A stretch of 64,000 bases of DNA from Actinomycetospora chibensis (GCF_028737215.1 NZ_JAQZAM010000005.1:124001-188000), one strand, 5' to 3'; counted from the stretch's first letter, positions 40,694 to 49,083 are shown. A program made the numbers and translations. Notes: generated by a model from the letters alone, not told the origin.

Positions 40694-41311
40694 TCAGAGC
40701 CCCGCCCACCCGGCCCGCACCGAGGCGGCGCAGCGTTCCGGGTCGTCGCCGGCGGCGGTGAACACCGCCGCCGCGAGGGCCGGGGAGTGCTCGTCGAGGG
40801 CCTCGTCGGGCAGGACGCCCGAGAGCACGAGCAGGAGCACGCCGTGCCCCGCGGCCCAGAAGCGCGTGGCGACGGCGGCGGGGTCGGCGGCGACGAAGCG
40901 GCCGGCGTCCACCGCCCGCTGCGCCGCGTCGACGAGCACCGCGAACCCCGCGCCCGCGGCCCCGGGATCGGGGAGGTCGGCGGCGGCGTCGAACATCGCG
41001 CGGTAGAGCGCCGGGTTCTCCACGGCGTTCGCGGCGTAGGCGGCGCCGAGCGCGGCCAGGTCGCGCACGGGGTCGTCGGACGGGGACACCTCGGCCAGCC
41101 CGCGGGCCAGGCGCGCGAAGCCCTCCTGCCGCACCGCACCCCACAGCCCGGGCATGCCGTCGAAGTGCGTGTAGACGGCCATCGTCGACGTCCCGACGCG
41201 ACCGGCGAGCGCGCGCAGCGTCACCGGCTCGCGCGCCACGAGCATGGCGGCCGCCTGCTCGATGAGGGCGACGCGCACGGCGGGATCCGGGGTCCGGGGC
41301 ACTTGCCCCAC
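40694..41311 (-). CDS. TetR-family regulator divergent from a RidA gene
   Basis: 205 residues from GTG 41311 (GTG 41302 is possible). HTH at about 14-55: ALIEQAAAMLVAREPVTLRA then LAGRVGTSTMAVYTHFDGMP. The C-terminal domain (YAANAVENPALYRAMFDAAA, AGHGVLLLVLSGVL) is of the WHG/TetR_C_33 type. It probably represses itself and the RidA gene through the AT-rich repeats at 41313-41357. Confidence 0.86.
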   Translation of the reverse strand: MGQVPRTPDPAVRVALIEQAAAMLVAREPVTLRALAGRVGTSTMAVYTHFDGMPGLWGAVRQEGFARLARGLAEVSPSDDPVRDLAALGAAYAANAVENPALYRAMFDAAADLPDPGAAGAGFAVLVDAAQRAVDAGRFVAADPAAVATRFWAAGHGVLLLVLSGVLPDEALDEHSPALAAAVFTAAGDDPERCAASVRAGWAGL

Positions 41312-41312
41312 G

Positions 41313-41357
41313 TTACATAACGCTGCTATATCTAGCGAGACATAACAACGCTATCCA
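41313..41357. promoter_or_regulatory. AT-rich operator/promoter island between TetR and RidA genes
   Basis: This stretch is strikingly AT-rich for the window. It holds CGCT (41321) and AGCG (41334) as inverted half-sites around GCTATATCT, and the direct repeats CATAACGCT (41316) and CATAACAACGCT (41341). It is a good candidate for overlapping divergent promoters bound by the TetR protein. Confidence 0.55.
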
Positions 41358-41371
41358 ACCTGGAGGTCACC

Positions 41372-41776
41372 GTGACCGTCGAACTGCTCAACCCGGCCGG
41401 CCTGCCCGCCCCCGACGTCTACCGTCAGGTCGCGGTGGCGACCGGTACGCGCACCGTCTACGTGTCCGGGCAGGTGGCCCGCACGGCGGACGGCACGCCG
41501 GTGGGCCCCGGCGACCTCGCGGCGCAGACCGAGCAGGCCTACCGCAACGTCGCCGTGGCGCTGGCGGGCGTCGGCGCGAGCCTCACCGACGTCGCGAAGA
41601 TGACCGTCTACGTCGTGGACCTCGCCCCGGAGAAGATGGCCCTGTTCGGCGAGGGCGCGATGCGCGCGGCCGCCGACCTCGGCCTCGTCACGCCCGCCAT
41701 CACGATGATCGGCGTGACCGCGCTCGGGGAGCCCGACCTCCTCGTCGAGGTCGAGGCCACGGCTGTGCTCTCCTGA
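41372..41776 (+). CDS. RidA-family (YjgF/YER057c/UK114) protein
   Basis: 134 residues; GTG 41372 after TGGAGG. The RidA fold is shown by YVSGQVARTADGTPVGPGDL (about 29-48), YRNVAVALAGVGASLTDVAK and a C-terminal VEVEAT strand. RidA-type enzymes deaminate reactive enamine/imine intermediates. The conserved Arg near the C-terminus that marks true RidA (R-x-x-x-E-x) is not obvious here (ALGEPDLLVEVE), so it may belong to another Rid subgroup with a different substrate. Divergent from a TetR gene. Confidence 0.85.
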   Translation: MTVELLNPAGLPAPDVYRQVAVATGTRTVYVSGQVARTADGTPVGPGDLAAQTEQAYRNVAVALAGVGASLTDVAKMTVYVVDLAPEKMALFGEGAMRAAADLGLVTPAITMIGVTALGEPDLLVEVEATAVLS

Positions 41777-41789
41777 GCGCGGCCCGGGC

Positions 41790-42623
41790 TCAGCCCAGGA
41801 AGTCGAGCAGCGCGCGGTTGAACTCGTCGGCGTGGGTGGCGTTGAAGCCGTGGGGACCGCCCGCGACGACGACGACCTTGCTGTCCTTCACGGCCTCGGC
41901 GGTCCGCTTGCCCGACACCTCGAACGGCACGATCGCGTCCGCGTCCCCGTGCAGCACCAGCGTCGGGACGTCGATCTTCGCGAGATCGTCGCGGAAATCG
42001 GTGTAGCTGAAGGCCCGGATGCACTCCAGCGTGCCCTTCGGCGACGCGAACTCGGCGATCTCCCGGTGGTACATCCGCGACGGCTCGCTGATCAGGTCGG
42101 TGCGGTCACCGGCGGCGAAGAAGTTCGTCGTGAACCCGTCGAGGAACGCGATCCGGTCGCCGGTGACGCCGTCGAGGAAGCTCTGGATCGTCGCGTCGTC
42201 GAGGCCGCCGTCGGGATTGTCGTCGGTCTGGTAGAGGTACGGCGGCACCGCGCCGGCGAAGACCGCGCGGGCGACGCGCTCGCCGCCGTAGCGCCCGAGG
42301 TAGCGGGCCACCTCGCCGCCGCCCATGGAGAAGCCGACGAGGGTGGCGTCCCGCAGGTCGAGGTGGCGCAGGAGGGCGTCGAGGTCCGCGGCGAAGGTGT
42401 CGTAGTCGTAGCCGCCCCACGGCTGCGACGACGAGCCGAAGCCGCGGCGGTCGTAGGTGACGACGCGGTGGCCGGCCTCGACGAGGGCCGGGACCTGCTT
42501 CTCCCAGGAGCGACCGGACAGCGGCCACCCGTGGATGAGCACCACCGGACGGCCCGAACCGTGGTCCTCGTAGTAGAGGTCGATCGGGCTGCCGTTCTCG
42601 TCGCCGACGGTGAGCGTGGGCAT
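41790..42623 (-). CDS. Alpha/beta-hydrolase of the non-heme chloroperoxidase type
   Basis: 277 residues; ATG 42623 with an AAAGGA site. Typical motifs: VLIHGWPLSGRSWEKQVPAL (about 28), DRRGFGSSSQPWGGYDYDTF (about 58), nucleophile VGFSMGGGEVARYLGRYG (Ser about 98), Asp in LHGDADAIVPFE (about 228) and His in GGPHGFNATHADEFNRALLD (about 257). This is the perhydrolase/chloroperoxidase clade of serine hydrolases. Divergent from the NmrA gene, with which it shares a 75-base promoter region. Confidence 0.9.
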   Translation of the reverse strand: MPTLTVGDENGSPIDLYYEDHGSGRPVVLIHGWPLSGRSWEKQVPALVEAGHRVVTYDRRGFGSSSQPWGGYDYDTFAADLDALLRHLDLRDATLVGFSMGGGEVARYLGRYGGERVARAVFAGAVPPYLYQTDDNPDGGLDDATIQSFLDGVTGDRIAFLDGFTTNFFAAGDRTDLISEPSRMYHREIAEFASPKGTLECIRAFSYTDFRDDLAKIDVPTLVLHGDADAIVPFEVSGKRTAEAVKDSKVVVVAGGPHGFNATHADEFNRALLDFLG

Positions 42624-42698
42624 CGGAATCCTTTCGATCTGGCCGGTTCGGTGTCGGACCCCTGGGCCACGGTGGGGCGGACGACGGGAGGAACTCCG

Positions 42699-43565
42699 AT
42701 GACGATCGCCATCACCACCCCTCGGGGCCACGTGGGGTCCTGTGTGCTGCAACGCCTCGTACAGGCCGGTGCCTTCCCGCGCGTGCTGATGCGCGACCCC
42801 GGCGCGCTCGACCCGGCCTGGCGCGACCACGTCGACGCCGTGACCTGCGACCAGGACGACGCGGACGCCGTGCTCGCGGCGACCCGCGGGGTCGAGGCGT
42901 TGCTGTGGGTCAGCCCGACGCTCCCCGAGGCCGATCCGGTGGCGGCGCACGCGCGCCTCGGCGGGCACGTCGCCCGGGCCGTCGCGGAGAACGGGATCGC
43001 GCGGACGGTGTTCCTGTCCAGCGTGGGCGCCGAGAAGCGCCACGGCGCCGGCGAGATCGACGGGCTGGCGCGCACCGAGGAGGCGCTGGACGCCACCGGT
43101 GCGCCGGTGCGGCACCTGCGGGCCGGCTACTTCTTCAGCAACCTGCTGATGGACCTGGACGCGCTGCGCGAGGGGGTGGTGCGCACCGCGAACCCGCTCG
43201 ACGCGCCGATGCCGTGGGTCGACCCGCGGGACATCGCCGAGCTCGCGGCCGGTCTCCTGCTCCACCCCTGGGTGGGGCGCGGGGCCGCGGCGGTGCACGG
43301 GCCCGAGGACCTGACGTTCGCGCAGGTCGCGGACGTCCTCACCATCGCGCTCGGCCGCCCGGTGCGCGCCGAGCGCATCTCCGACGACGACCTGCGCGCG
43401 AGCCTGGGTGCGGTCGGGCTCGGCGAGGCGCAGGTCGAGGCGATCGTGGGCATGTCGACGGGTCTGCGCGACGGCTTCGTGCCCGAGCAGCCGCGCTCGG
43501 TGCTCACCACCACGCCGAGCACGCTCGCGGGCTGGGCGCACGCGCACCTGCGGCCGCTGCTCTGA
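42699..43565 (+). CDS. NmrA/SDR-type NAD(P)-binding protein
   Basis: 288 residues; ATG 42699 after GGGAGGA. The N-terminal Rossmann start is ITTPRGHVGSCVLQRLVQAG, an atypical form of the GxxGxxG motif. VFLSSVGAEKRHGAGEIDGL and RHLRAGYFFSNLLMDLDALR are NmrA-like. Such proteins are redox-sensing regulators or atypical reductases (azoreductase/quinone-type). Divergent from a chloroperoxidase-like hydrolase; a joint role in oxidant or xenobiotic response is conceivable. Confidence 0.83.
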   Translation: MTIAITTPRGHVGSCVLQRLVQAGAFPRVLMRDPGALDPAWRDHVDAVTCDQDDADAVLAATRGVEALLWVSPTLPEADPVAAHARLGGHVARAVAENGIARTVFLSSVGAEKRHGAGEIDGLARTEEALDATGAPVRHLRAGYFFSNLLMDLDALREGVVRTANPLDAPMPWVDPRDIAELAAGLLLHPWVGRGAAAVHGPEDLTFAQVADVLTIALGRPVRAERISDDDLRASLGAVGLGEAQVEAIVGMSTGLRDGFVPEQPRSVLTTTPSTLAGWAHAHLRPLL

Positions 43566-43920
43566 GTGAGCAGTCCGGTCACCGTTCGTCCACGGAGGCC
43601 GACCATCCGCCGCTCGTTCGCCTCCGCCTGATCGATCCCGTGGCTCACGATCGAACGATCGCCGGGGCGACGGCGTTCACTGGAGAGAAGCCACTCGGAC
43701 GCTCCGGCGCCCGGGTCCGACAGGAAGGGCAGCAAGATGATCAAGAATCGGGAGCTGGCCCTCATTCCGGACTCCGCCCTCGGGCTGGTCGAGCCGCCTG
43801 CGACGTCACCGACACCCCGGCGGGCGCGCAGCCACTCGACGCGGGCGCCGCGGACTCCCGCGCCCCGCGCACCGCGGTACCCGGAGCGCACACCCCGCTG
43901 AGCCGTCACTCGCGGGGCGC
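43566..43920. other. Gene-poor stretch between NmrA and thermonuclease genes
   Basis: About 355 bases. The part 43630-43670 is less GC-rich (ATCGATCCCGTGGCTCAC, ATCGAACGATCG) and could contain a promoter for a small ORF at 43737. Otherwise I see no defined element. Confidence 0.4.
43737..43901 (+). CDS. Possible 54-residue peptide
   Basis: ATG 43737 has AGGAAGG nine bases upstream. The N-terminus MIKNRELALIPDSALGLVEP looks like a genuine protein start. From residue 21 it turns Arg/Pro/Thr-rich, like out-of-frame translation of GC-rich DNA, while the +1 frame offers a more ordinary composition (DVTDTPAGAQPLDAGAADSR). A frameshifted remnant of a small gene is therefore possible. Confidence 0.35.
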   Translation: MIKNRELALIPDSALGLVEPPATSPTPRRARSHSTRAPRTPAPRAPRYPERTPR

Positions 43921-44751
43921 TCACTCGCAGGCGACACCGTCCTTGTCGCGGTCGAGTGCCGCGCGGTACCCGGGCGCCCCGGCCCGCAGCGGTGCCGCCC
44001 CGGCGGCACGGGCCGCGCTGCAGTTCGCGTAGTACCCGCCACCGACCGACGAGCCGCCCGAGGAGCCGGCTGCCGCGCGCGGCGCGGTGCGCGGGGCCAC
44101 GGGGCGTGGCGTGCGTGGGCGGTCGACGTCGGCGTCGGGGGTGCGCGTGGCCGTGGTGGTCCGCGGCGTCGTGGTGGGTGCGGCCGTGCCGCAGGTCCGG
44201 CCGTCGGTGTCGAGGCGGCGCAACGTCGACTGCACGGCGGTCGAGGCGTCGTTGCGCCCGCGGGTGTAGATCGCGGTGTGGTCCTGGGTGACCATCGACG
44301 ACGCGAAGTCGGTGCCGCCCGCGCCGACGTAGCGCAGCATGCGCCCGTAGCGGTCGCGGTCGACGCCGGGCTCGGCCGTGAGTGTCACGGGCGCGGAGAG
44401 CAGGCGGGCCCGGGCTGCCGCGGTGGCGCGCTGTCCCCCGGGCGTGGCCGCCTCGCAGGAGTCGATGCCCAGCACGCGGACCTCGTCGCCGGAAGCGAGC
44501 CGGAACGTGTCGCCGTCGATGACGTCGATGACCGACGCGGACACCGCGGCCGGGCCCGCCACCGCCGGGGCGACGGACGGCGCGGCGGCCGGGATCGCGC
44601 CGGGAGAGGCCGCACCGGCGGCTGCCGGAAGCGTCGAGGAGCTCGCGACGGCGCCGGCCGGCGGGACGGACGAACCGGCCAGGTCCGTCACCGCGACCAG
44701 GCCGAACACGCCTGCCGCGATCCCGGACCAGACCTTGTGGGCGGTGCGCAC
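43921..44751 (-). CDS. Secreted thermonuclease-like protein with C-terminal excalibur domain
   Basis: 276 residues. The N-terminus has a signal/anchor helix (VWSGIAAGVFGLVAVTDLAG). The staphylococcal nuclease domain spans about 75-190 with VIDVIDGDTFRLASGDEVRV, LGIDSCEA (Asp) and DRDRYGRMLRYV (Arg). The usual first catalytic Arg (VRLxGIDxPE) appears as VRVLGIDSCEA, so activity should be tested. A Thr/Pro/Arg linker leads to an excalibur calcium-binding domain YYANCSAARAAGAAPLRAGA and DRDKDGVACE. Such nucleases act outside the cell. GTG 44751 is assumed. Confidence 0.85.
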   Translation of the reverse strand: MRTAHKVWSGIAAGVFGLVAVTDLAGSSVPPAGAVASSSTLPAAAGAASPGAIPAAAPSVAPAVAGPAAVSASVIDVIDGDTFRLASGDEVRVLGIDSCEAATPGGQRATAAARARLLSAPVTLTAEPGVDRDRYGRMLRYVGAGGTDFASSMVTQDHTAIYTRGRNDASTAVQSTLRRLDTDGRTCGTAAPTTTPRTTTATRTPDADVDRPRTPRPVAPRTAPRAAAGSSGGSSVGGGYYANCSAARAAGAAPLRAGAPGYRAALDRDKDGVACE

Positions 44752-44904
44752 GTCGTCGTCCCCTCAGCCGGAGTGATCGTCCGCCTTGTCGGGTCCGGTG
44801 GGTCGGTCGTTACGCCCGCAGGAGGTGCTGTCACGAAACGCCCGCCCCCGACGATGAAGCGACGTCCGGCTCGCGCGGTGCGGGTCCTGCGGAGGGATTC
44901 GGGC

Positions 44905-45546
44905 ATGGCGGGTGTAGCGACGGTGCTGATGTGGCTCCTGACCACCGGCCTGATCCTGGCCGTGCCCTTCGGCGTCTGGTGGCTCGTGGACCGGTCCCGG
45001 CGGCAGACCCCGGCCCCCGCGCCGGCTCCGTTCCCCCCGTCCCGCGCGCCCCTCGTCGCCGTGACGCCCGCGGCGCCGCGAGGGGCCCCGGCGCCTCCCG
45101 TCGACGCGCCCACGGCTCCCGTGCCCGTCCCGCGCCGCGCCCGGACCCTCACCGTCGCCCCGGACCCTCGCCCGCGGACCGCGTCCCCCGACGAGCCCGC
45201 CGACCGACCCGCTGACACCGACGAGATCCTGGCGCCCGAGCGCGAGGTCGTGGTGACCCGCGAGGAGGACCACCAGGACGTCCTGGCCGGGCACCACGCC
45301 CCGGGCCGGCCGCCGACGTCGGTGACCGTCGAGCTGTGCTCGTCGACGGTCACCCGGGGCAGGTACCGCGGCGACTACGCGGTGGAGGTCCGCCTCGACG
45401 GCGCCCGGGTCGGCGAGCTCACCGCGGCGATGAGCGCCCGCTACCGCCACCTCGTCGACCTCGCGGGCCCGGTGCGGTGCCGCGGCGTGATCGACCACGG
45501 GGCCCGCGGCTTCCAGGTCGACCTGCGTCTCCCGGACGTCGTGTAG
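44905..45546 (+). CDS. Single-pass membrane protein with Pro-rich linker, function unknown
   Basis: 213 residues. ATG 44905 has GGAGGG with 8-base spacing and starts directly with a membrane helix (VLMWLLTTGLILAVPFGVWWLV). A long Pro/Ala/Arg linker (about 35-120) follows, then a compact C-terminal domain (SVTVELCSSTVTRGRYRGDY, VEVRLDGARVGELTAAMSAR, CRGVIDHGARGFQVDLRLP) with two Cys. The end resembles the HIRAN-like/accessory domains found in DNA-damage proteins only vaguely. It is divergent from the thermonuclease. Confidence 0.65.
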   Translation: MAGVATVLMWLLTTGLILAVPFGVWWLVDRSRRQTPAPAPAPFPPSRAPLVAVTPAAPRGAPAPPVDAPTAPVPVPRRARTLTVAPDPRPRTASPDEPADRPADTDEILAPEREVVVTREEDHQDVLAGHHAPGRPPTSVTVELCSSTVTRGRYRGDYAVEVRLDGARVGELTAAMSARYRHLVDLAGPVRCRGVIDHGARGFQVDLRLPDVV

Positions 45547-45552
45547 CGGAGG

Positions 45553-45969
45553 TCAGCCCGCGTGCCGCAGCGTGACCGTCGTTCCCGAGGGGCCGGGCGT
45601 CACGGTGCAGCTCTCGGCGAGCTCCTCGATGAGGGCGAGGCCCCGGCCGCGGTAACCGGTGCCCGCCGACGGGGCGCGCCAGGTACCCGTGTCCGAGATC
45701 GTGATGACCACCGCGTACGGCGCCGCCGACTCGCGACAGGCCACGAGCGTCATCGTGCCCGCCTCGTCGCGGTCGGCGTAGGCGTGCTCGGCGGCGTTCT
45801 CGAGCGCCTCGCTGACAGCAAGTGTCAGGTTGTCGACGGCGTCGTCGTCTCCCTCGGCGAGCTCCGCCGTCAGCCAGCGGCGCAGGGCGCGGCGCAACCG
45901 TCCGACGTGGGCGGCCGTCGCGGGCACCTCGAGGTGCAACGTGTCGGTTCCGGCGTCGACCTCGACCAC
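45553..45969 (-). CDS. ATP-binding anti-sigma factor (RsbW/SpoIIAB-type)
   Basis: 138 residues from GTG 45969 (GTG 45981 is possible). GHKL ATPase motifs: LAVSEALENAAEHAYADRDE (N box, about 60), VITISDTGTWRAPSAG (G1, about 95) and GYRGRGLALIEELAESCTV (G2, about 112). Such kinases bind a sigma factor or phosphorylate a STAS antagonist. No antagonist or sigma gene is adjacent, but STAS proteins occur at 3.8 and 35 kb. It converges with the membrane-protein gene at 44905, seven bases apart. Confidence 0.84.
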   Translation of the reverse strand: MVEVDAGTDTLHLEVPATAAHVGRLRRALRRWLTAELAEGDDDAVDNLTLAVSEALENAAEHAYADRDEAGTMTLVACRESAAPYAVVITISDTGTWRAPSAGTGYRGRGLALIEELAESCTVTPGPSGTTVTLRHAG

Positions 45970-46098
45970 GCGCGCCCCCACCTCCGCGACCCGGATTTCG
46001 ATCTCGTCCGACCGTAGGCTGTTCCCGCTGCACGCCTCCTCCAATCCGGCGTCCCGACTGGTCGCCGACGAGCCCCGACCACCCCCCGGAAGGCCCGC

Positions 46099-46464
46099 AT
46101 GAGCACGACGTTCCGATCGGCGATCGAGTCCCGCGACGTCGAGGCCGCCATCGCGCTGCTCACCGACGACGTCGAGTTCCACAGCCCCGTCGTCCACTCG
46201 CCCTACCGGGGGCGCGACGCCGTGGCGCCGATCCTGCGGGCGGTGGTCGAGGTCTTCGAGGACTTCCGCTACGTCGCCGAGATCGGCGGGGGCGCCGACG
46301 AGCACGTCCTGGTCTTCCGCGCGCACGTCGGCGACCGCGAGCTCGAGGGCATCGACCTGCTCCACCACGACGGCAGCGGAGCGATCGACCGGCTGACGGT
46401 GATGATCCGTCCGCTCTCCGCGCTGCAGGCGGTGGCCACGGCGATGCGCGAGAAGCTGCCGTAG
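46099..46464 (+). CDS. SnoaL/NTF2-like protein
   Basis: 121 residues; ATG 46099. The NTF2 cone fold is shown by FRSAIESRDVEAAIALLTDD, VEFHSPVVHSPYRGRDAVAP and a C-terminal YVAEIGGGADEHVLVFRAHV. Members include polyketide cyclases, isomerases and small ligand binders; residues H-S-P-V-V-H could line the pocket. Its stop overlaps the start of the next gene (TAGTG), so it is co-translated with the membrane protein that follows. Confidence 0.84.
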   Translation: MSTTFRSAIESRDVEAAIALLTDDVEFHSPVVHSPYRGRDAVAPILRAVVEVFEDFRYVAEIGGGADEHVLVFRAHVGDRELEGIDLLHHDGSGAIDRLTVMIRPLSALQAVATAMREKLP

Positions 46465-46964
46465 TGGACCCCGCCTACGACGCCGAGCCGTGGTCCGACT
46501 TCGCCGCGGGCATGGCCGGGGCCGCGGCCGCGCTCGCCGGCCTGCTGTTCGTCGCCGTCTCGATCAACATCCAGACGATCCTGGCCGGCCACGGCATCGC
46601 CCGCAGGGCCGCCCAGGCCCTGATCCTGCTCGCGCTTCCGGTGTTCCTCTCGCTGGTCCTGCTGGTCCCCGGGCAGTCCGACGCCGCCCTCGGGATCGAG
46701 CTGCTGGCGATCTCCGCCGTCGTCGTCCCCGCGCTCGGCGTCCTGGCGCGGCCCGGCACCCGCGCCCCCGAGCAGTCGAGGGCCTCCTGGCTCGGGACGA
46801 ACTTCGCGCCGTCGGCGGTCGTCGCCCTCGCGCCCGTGGTCGCCGCGATCGGCCTGTTCACCGGGTCCCTCGGCGGGCTCTACTGGCTCCCCGTCGCGGT
46901 GGCGCTCGCCCTGGCCGCGGGCCTGATCAACGCGTGGGTGCTGCTCGTCGAGATCCTGCGGTAG
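46464..46964 (+). CDS. Four-helix membrane protein, function unknown
   Basis: 166 residues; GTG 46464 overlaps the preceding stop by one base. The N-terminal acidic segment DPAYDAEPWSDFAAGMAGAA precedes helices at about 16-35, 48-68, 75-95 and 112-160. No residues typical of a transporter are visible. I know similar proteins only as uncharacterised integral membrane proteins. It is coupled to a SnoaL-like protein and converges with the MFS gene. Confidence 0.7.
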   Translation: MDPAYDAEPWSDFAAGMAGAAAALAGLLFVAVSINIQTILAGHGIARRAAQALILLALPVFLSLVLLVPGQSDAALGIELLAISAVVVPALGVLARPGTRAPEQSRASWLGTNFAPSAVVALAPVVAAIGLFTGSLGGLYWLPVAVALALAAGLINAWVLLVEILR

Positions 46965-46968
46965 GGCG

Positions 46969-48399
46969 CTAGGCGCGGTCCGGGACGCCCCGCGCGGCGG
47001 GGCGGGCGGCGAGGGCACCGACAACGGCGACGACGGCGAACGTCGCGAAGAGCCAGCGGGCCGAGGCGAGCGGGTCGGTGCCCCCGAGGGCGAGGCTCGC
47101 GCCGCCCAGCGCGGTGCCGACGGAGGTGGCGAGCATCTGCACGGTCGTCACGGCGGCGGAGGCCTTGTCGGCCTCGCTCTCGTCGGGGGCCGCACCGGCG
47201 GCGGTGTCGAGATCGGGGTCGTCGTCGGCACCCCCGATCGCGGCGGCGGCGAGGTGCGGCCAGGCCGTCCCGATGCCGATCCCGCCCGCGACGAGCCCGG
47301 CGGCCCAGAGCACAGCCCCCCAGCTCCCGGCGGCGAGCGGGCCGTCGAGCACGAACAGGGTGACCGCGACGACGACGGTGCCGGCCGCGAGGAGCGCCGG
47401 GCCGAGGAGCACCCGACCCCGGGGTCGCCGGCCGGACGCGCTGACGATCTCGCCGGCGACCCACCCGGCGCCGAGGGCGACGCCGAGGAACCCGGCGGCG
47501 ACCGGCGCGAGACCGGCGACGCGCTGCCCGACGAGCGGCACGAACGCCTCGAGCCCGGCGACCCCGACGAGCACGGCGCTCAGCCCGTAGATCCAGGGCA
47601 GCGACGAGCCCGGACGGAAGGTGGCGCGCGGCAGGACGGCGGCGGTGGTGCGCCGCTCGTGGCGCAGGAACAGCACGATCAGCACCAGGGCGGCGGCGAG
47701 GCCTGCGCCCGCCACGCGCACGTCCGCCGCGAGTCCCGCGACGCTGAGCACCGCCGCGGCGGCGCCGACGTAGAGCACCGAGCCGAGCGGGAAGGGGCCC
47801 GGTGCGATGCGGGCTCGGGTGCGCCGCAGGGCCGAGGGCACGATCGCGGCGATCGCCAGGGCGGCGACGACGAGCAACCCGAACGCCCAGCGCCACTGGC
47901 CCGCGCCGGCGAGGACGCCGCCGAGCCCGGGGCCGACGACCAGCGCGACGCCCCACATCGTGGCGATCACCGCACTGCCCCGCGTCCAGAGCGTGCGCGG
48001 CAGCGAGACGCGGATCAGGGCGTAACCCATGCCGGCGAGCAGTCCGCCGCCGACGCCCTGCAGGAGCCGGCCCACGAGGAACACGGCCATCGATCCGGCG
48101 AACGCCCCGACCAGCGCGCCGGCGGCGAACACGGCGAGGGCGACGAGGTAGGCGCGCGCGGCCGGCACGGTGGCGAGGACCCTGCTGACCAGCGCCGACG
48201 TGACGACGGCGGCGAGGAGGAACACCGTGGTGGGCCAGGCGTAGAAGGCCTCGCCGCCGATCTCGGCGACCGCGGACGGCATCAGGCTCGCGGTGATGTA
48301 GGTGTCCACCGCGAACATCAGCGTGCCGCCCGAGAGCACCGCCATCGCCCCGCGGTGCTCCCGGGCCGCCAGCTCGGCCCAGGACCCCGCGCCGGCCAC
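46969..48399 (-). CDS. MFS drug-exporter-like transporter (DHA2/14-helix type)
   Basis: 476 residues with about 14 hydrophobic segments. MFS signs: FAVDTYITASLMPSAVAEIG (motif D region, about 32), VSRVLATVPAARAYLVALAV (motif A-like loop), GRLLQGVGGGLLAGMGYALI (about 118) and MWGVALVVGPGLGGVLAGAG (motif C, about 155). This is the family of multidrug or lipid exporters. A cytoplasmic acidic loop (DDDPDLDTAAGAAPDESEAD) sits in the C-terminal half. GTG 48399 follows the DUF3099 stop by six bases; no strong ribosome site. It forms an operon with DUF3099. Confidence 0.87.
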   Translation of the reverse strand: MAGAGSWAELAAREHRGAMAVLSGGTLMFAVDTYITASLMPSAVAEIGGEAFYAWPTTVFLLAAVVTSALVSRVLATVPAARAYLVALAVFAAGALVGAFAGSMAVFLVGRLLQGVGGGLLAGMGYALIRVSLPRTLWTRGSAVIATMWGVALVVGPGLGGVLAGAGQWRWAFGLLVVAALAIAAIVPSALRRTRARIAPGPFPLGSVLYVGAAAAVLSVAGLAADVRVAGAGLAAALVLIVLFLRHERRTTAAVLPRATFRPGSSLPWIYGLSAVLVGVAGLEAFVPLVGQRVAGLAPVAAGFLGVALGAGWVAGEIVSASGRRPRGRVLLGPALLAAGTVVVAVTLFVLDGPLAAGSWGAVLWAAGLVAGGIGIGTAWPHLAAAAIGGADDDPDLDTAAGAAPDESEADKASAAVTTVQMLATSVGTALGGASLALGGTDPLASARWLFATFAVVAVVGALAARPAARGVPDRA

Positions 48400-48404
48400 C
48401 GGGC

Positions 48405-48842
48405 TCAGGCCGCCCGGTCCGGCGGGACGTCGATGACCATGCCCGTCCCGAGCGCCTTCGTGTCGCGGGCCTCCACGACACGGTCCGGGCGGTAGCGGGC
48501 GACCTTCTCGGCCTTGCGCGGCGGGCCGTCGTTGGCAATGAGCACCGCCACCCAGGGCAGCGGCACCGACAGGACGACGATCACGGCGGCGGCGATGCTC
48601 CAGCCGAAGCCGAGGGCCAGCACCCCGGCCAGGACGAGGCAGGGGATGCGCAGGGACATGATGAGCGAGTAGCGACGCCTGCGGGCGGCGAACTCGGCCG
48701 CGGGCGAGACGGGCGCGCCGGTGATGAGGACCGGGCTGGTGCTGGCTGTCCCGGTGCTGGCTGTGCCGGTGCTGGCTGTGCCGGTGCTGGCTGTGCCGGT
48801 GCTGAGTGGGCTGGTGCTGACAGGGTTGTGGTGACGTCGCAC
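48405..48842 (-). CDS. DUF3099 membrane protein with N-terminal tandem repeat
   Basis: 145 residues from GTG 48842, which has GAGAGGGAG upstream. The DUF3099 core is VLITGAPVSPAAEFAARRRR, YSLIMSLRIPCLVLAGVLAL and VLSVPLPWVAVLIANDGPPR, with two membrane helices. Before it lies a repeat of four SerThrGlyThrAla units encoded by a 15-bp tandem repeat (48741-48801, GCTGGCTGTGCCGGT on the plus strand). The repeat is likely to vary in number. Function unknown; the family is actinobacterial. Confidence 0.82.
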   Translation of the reverse strand: MRRHHNPVSTSPLSTGTASTGTASTGTASTGTASTSPVLITGAPVSPAAEFAARRRRYSLIMSLRIPCLVLAGVLALGFGWSIAAAVIVVLSVPLPWVAVLIANDGPPRKAEKVARYRPDRVVEARDTKALGTGMVIDVPPDRAA

Positions 48843-49036
48843 GACGCACTCCCTCTCCGGACCCCGATGTCCGGTGACGTCCGGCCGTCGATCTCGGTGC
48901 GATCTCGGGCCGGCACCAGGATCAACACCGCCGCGGGCCGCACGCATCCGCTTGTCCGGTCCGGCCGACGGTGGGTCCGGTCACCCGCGGCGGTGATTCC
49001 GCCGAAGTTGGGCTGACACGAGGTATGGCCTACTTC

Positions 49037-49051
49037 AGGTAACTGTTACCT
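49037..49051 (+). promoter_or_regulatory. AGGTAAC-T-GTTACCT palindrome before the MpaB-like gene
   Basis: A perfect 15-base palindrome with seven-base arms, 33 bases before the start at 49084. This form is typical of TetR-family operators; the double TetR protein encoded convergently at 50135 is a candidate binder. Confidence 0.55.
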
Positions 49052-49083
49052 TCCGTTGCAGATCACCATCGGAGGGAGTCGAC

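Noticed and set aside
39190-41139. A 649-codon reverse open frame spanning amidase and TetR region
   Set aside because: The upstream third is out-of-frame translation of the TetR gene, and the intergenic palindrome region lies between the two. The amidase starts at 40539.
43127-43924. 265-codon reverse frame over the NmrA gene end and gap
   Set aside because: Mostly antisense to the NmrA gene, with Ser/Arg-rich composition and no motif.
44278-45546. Longer version of the membrane protein at 44905 starting near 44278
   Set aside because: The added part is antisense to the thermonuclease. ATG 44905 has a clear GGAGGG site and starts with a membrane helix.
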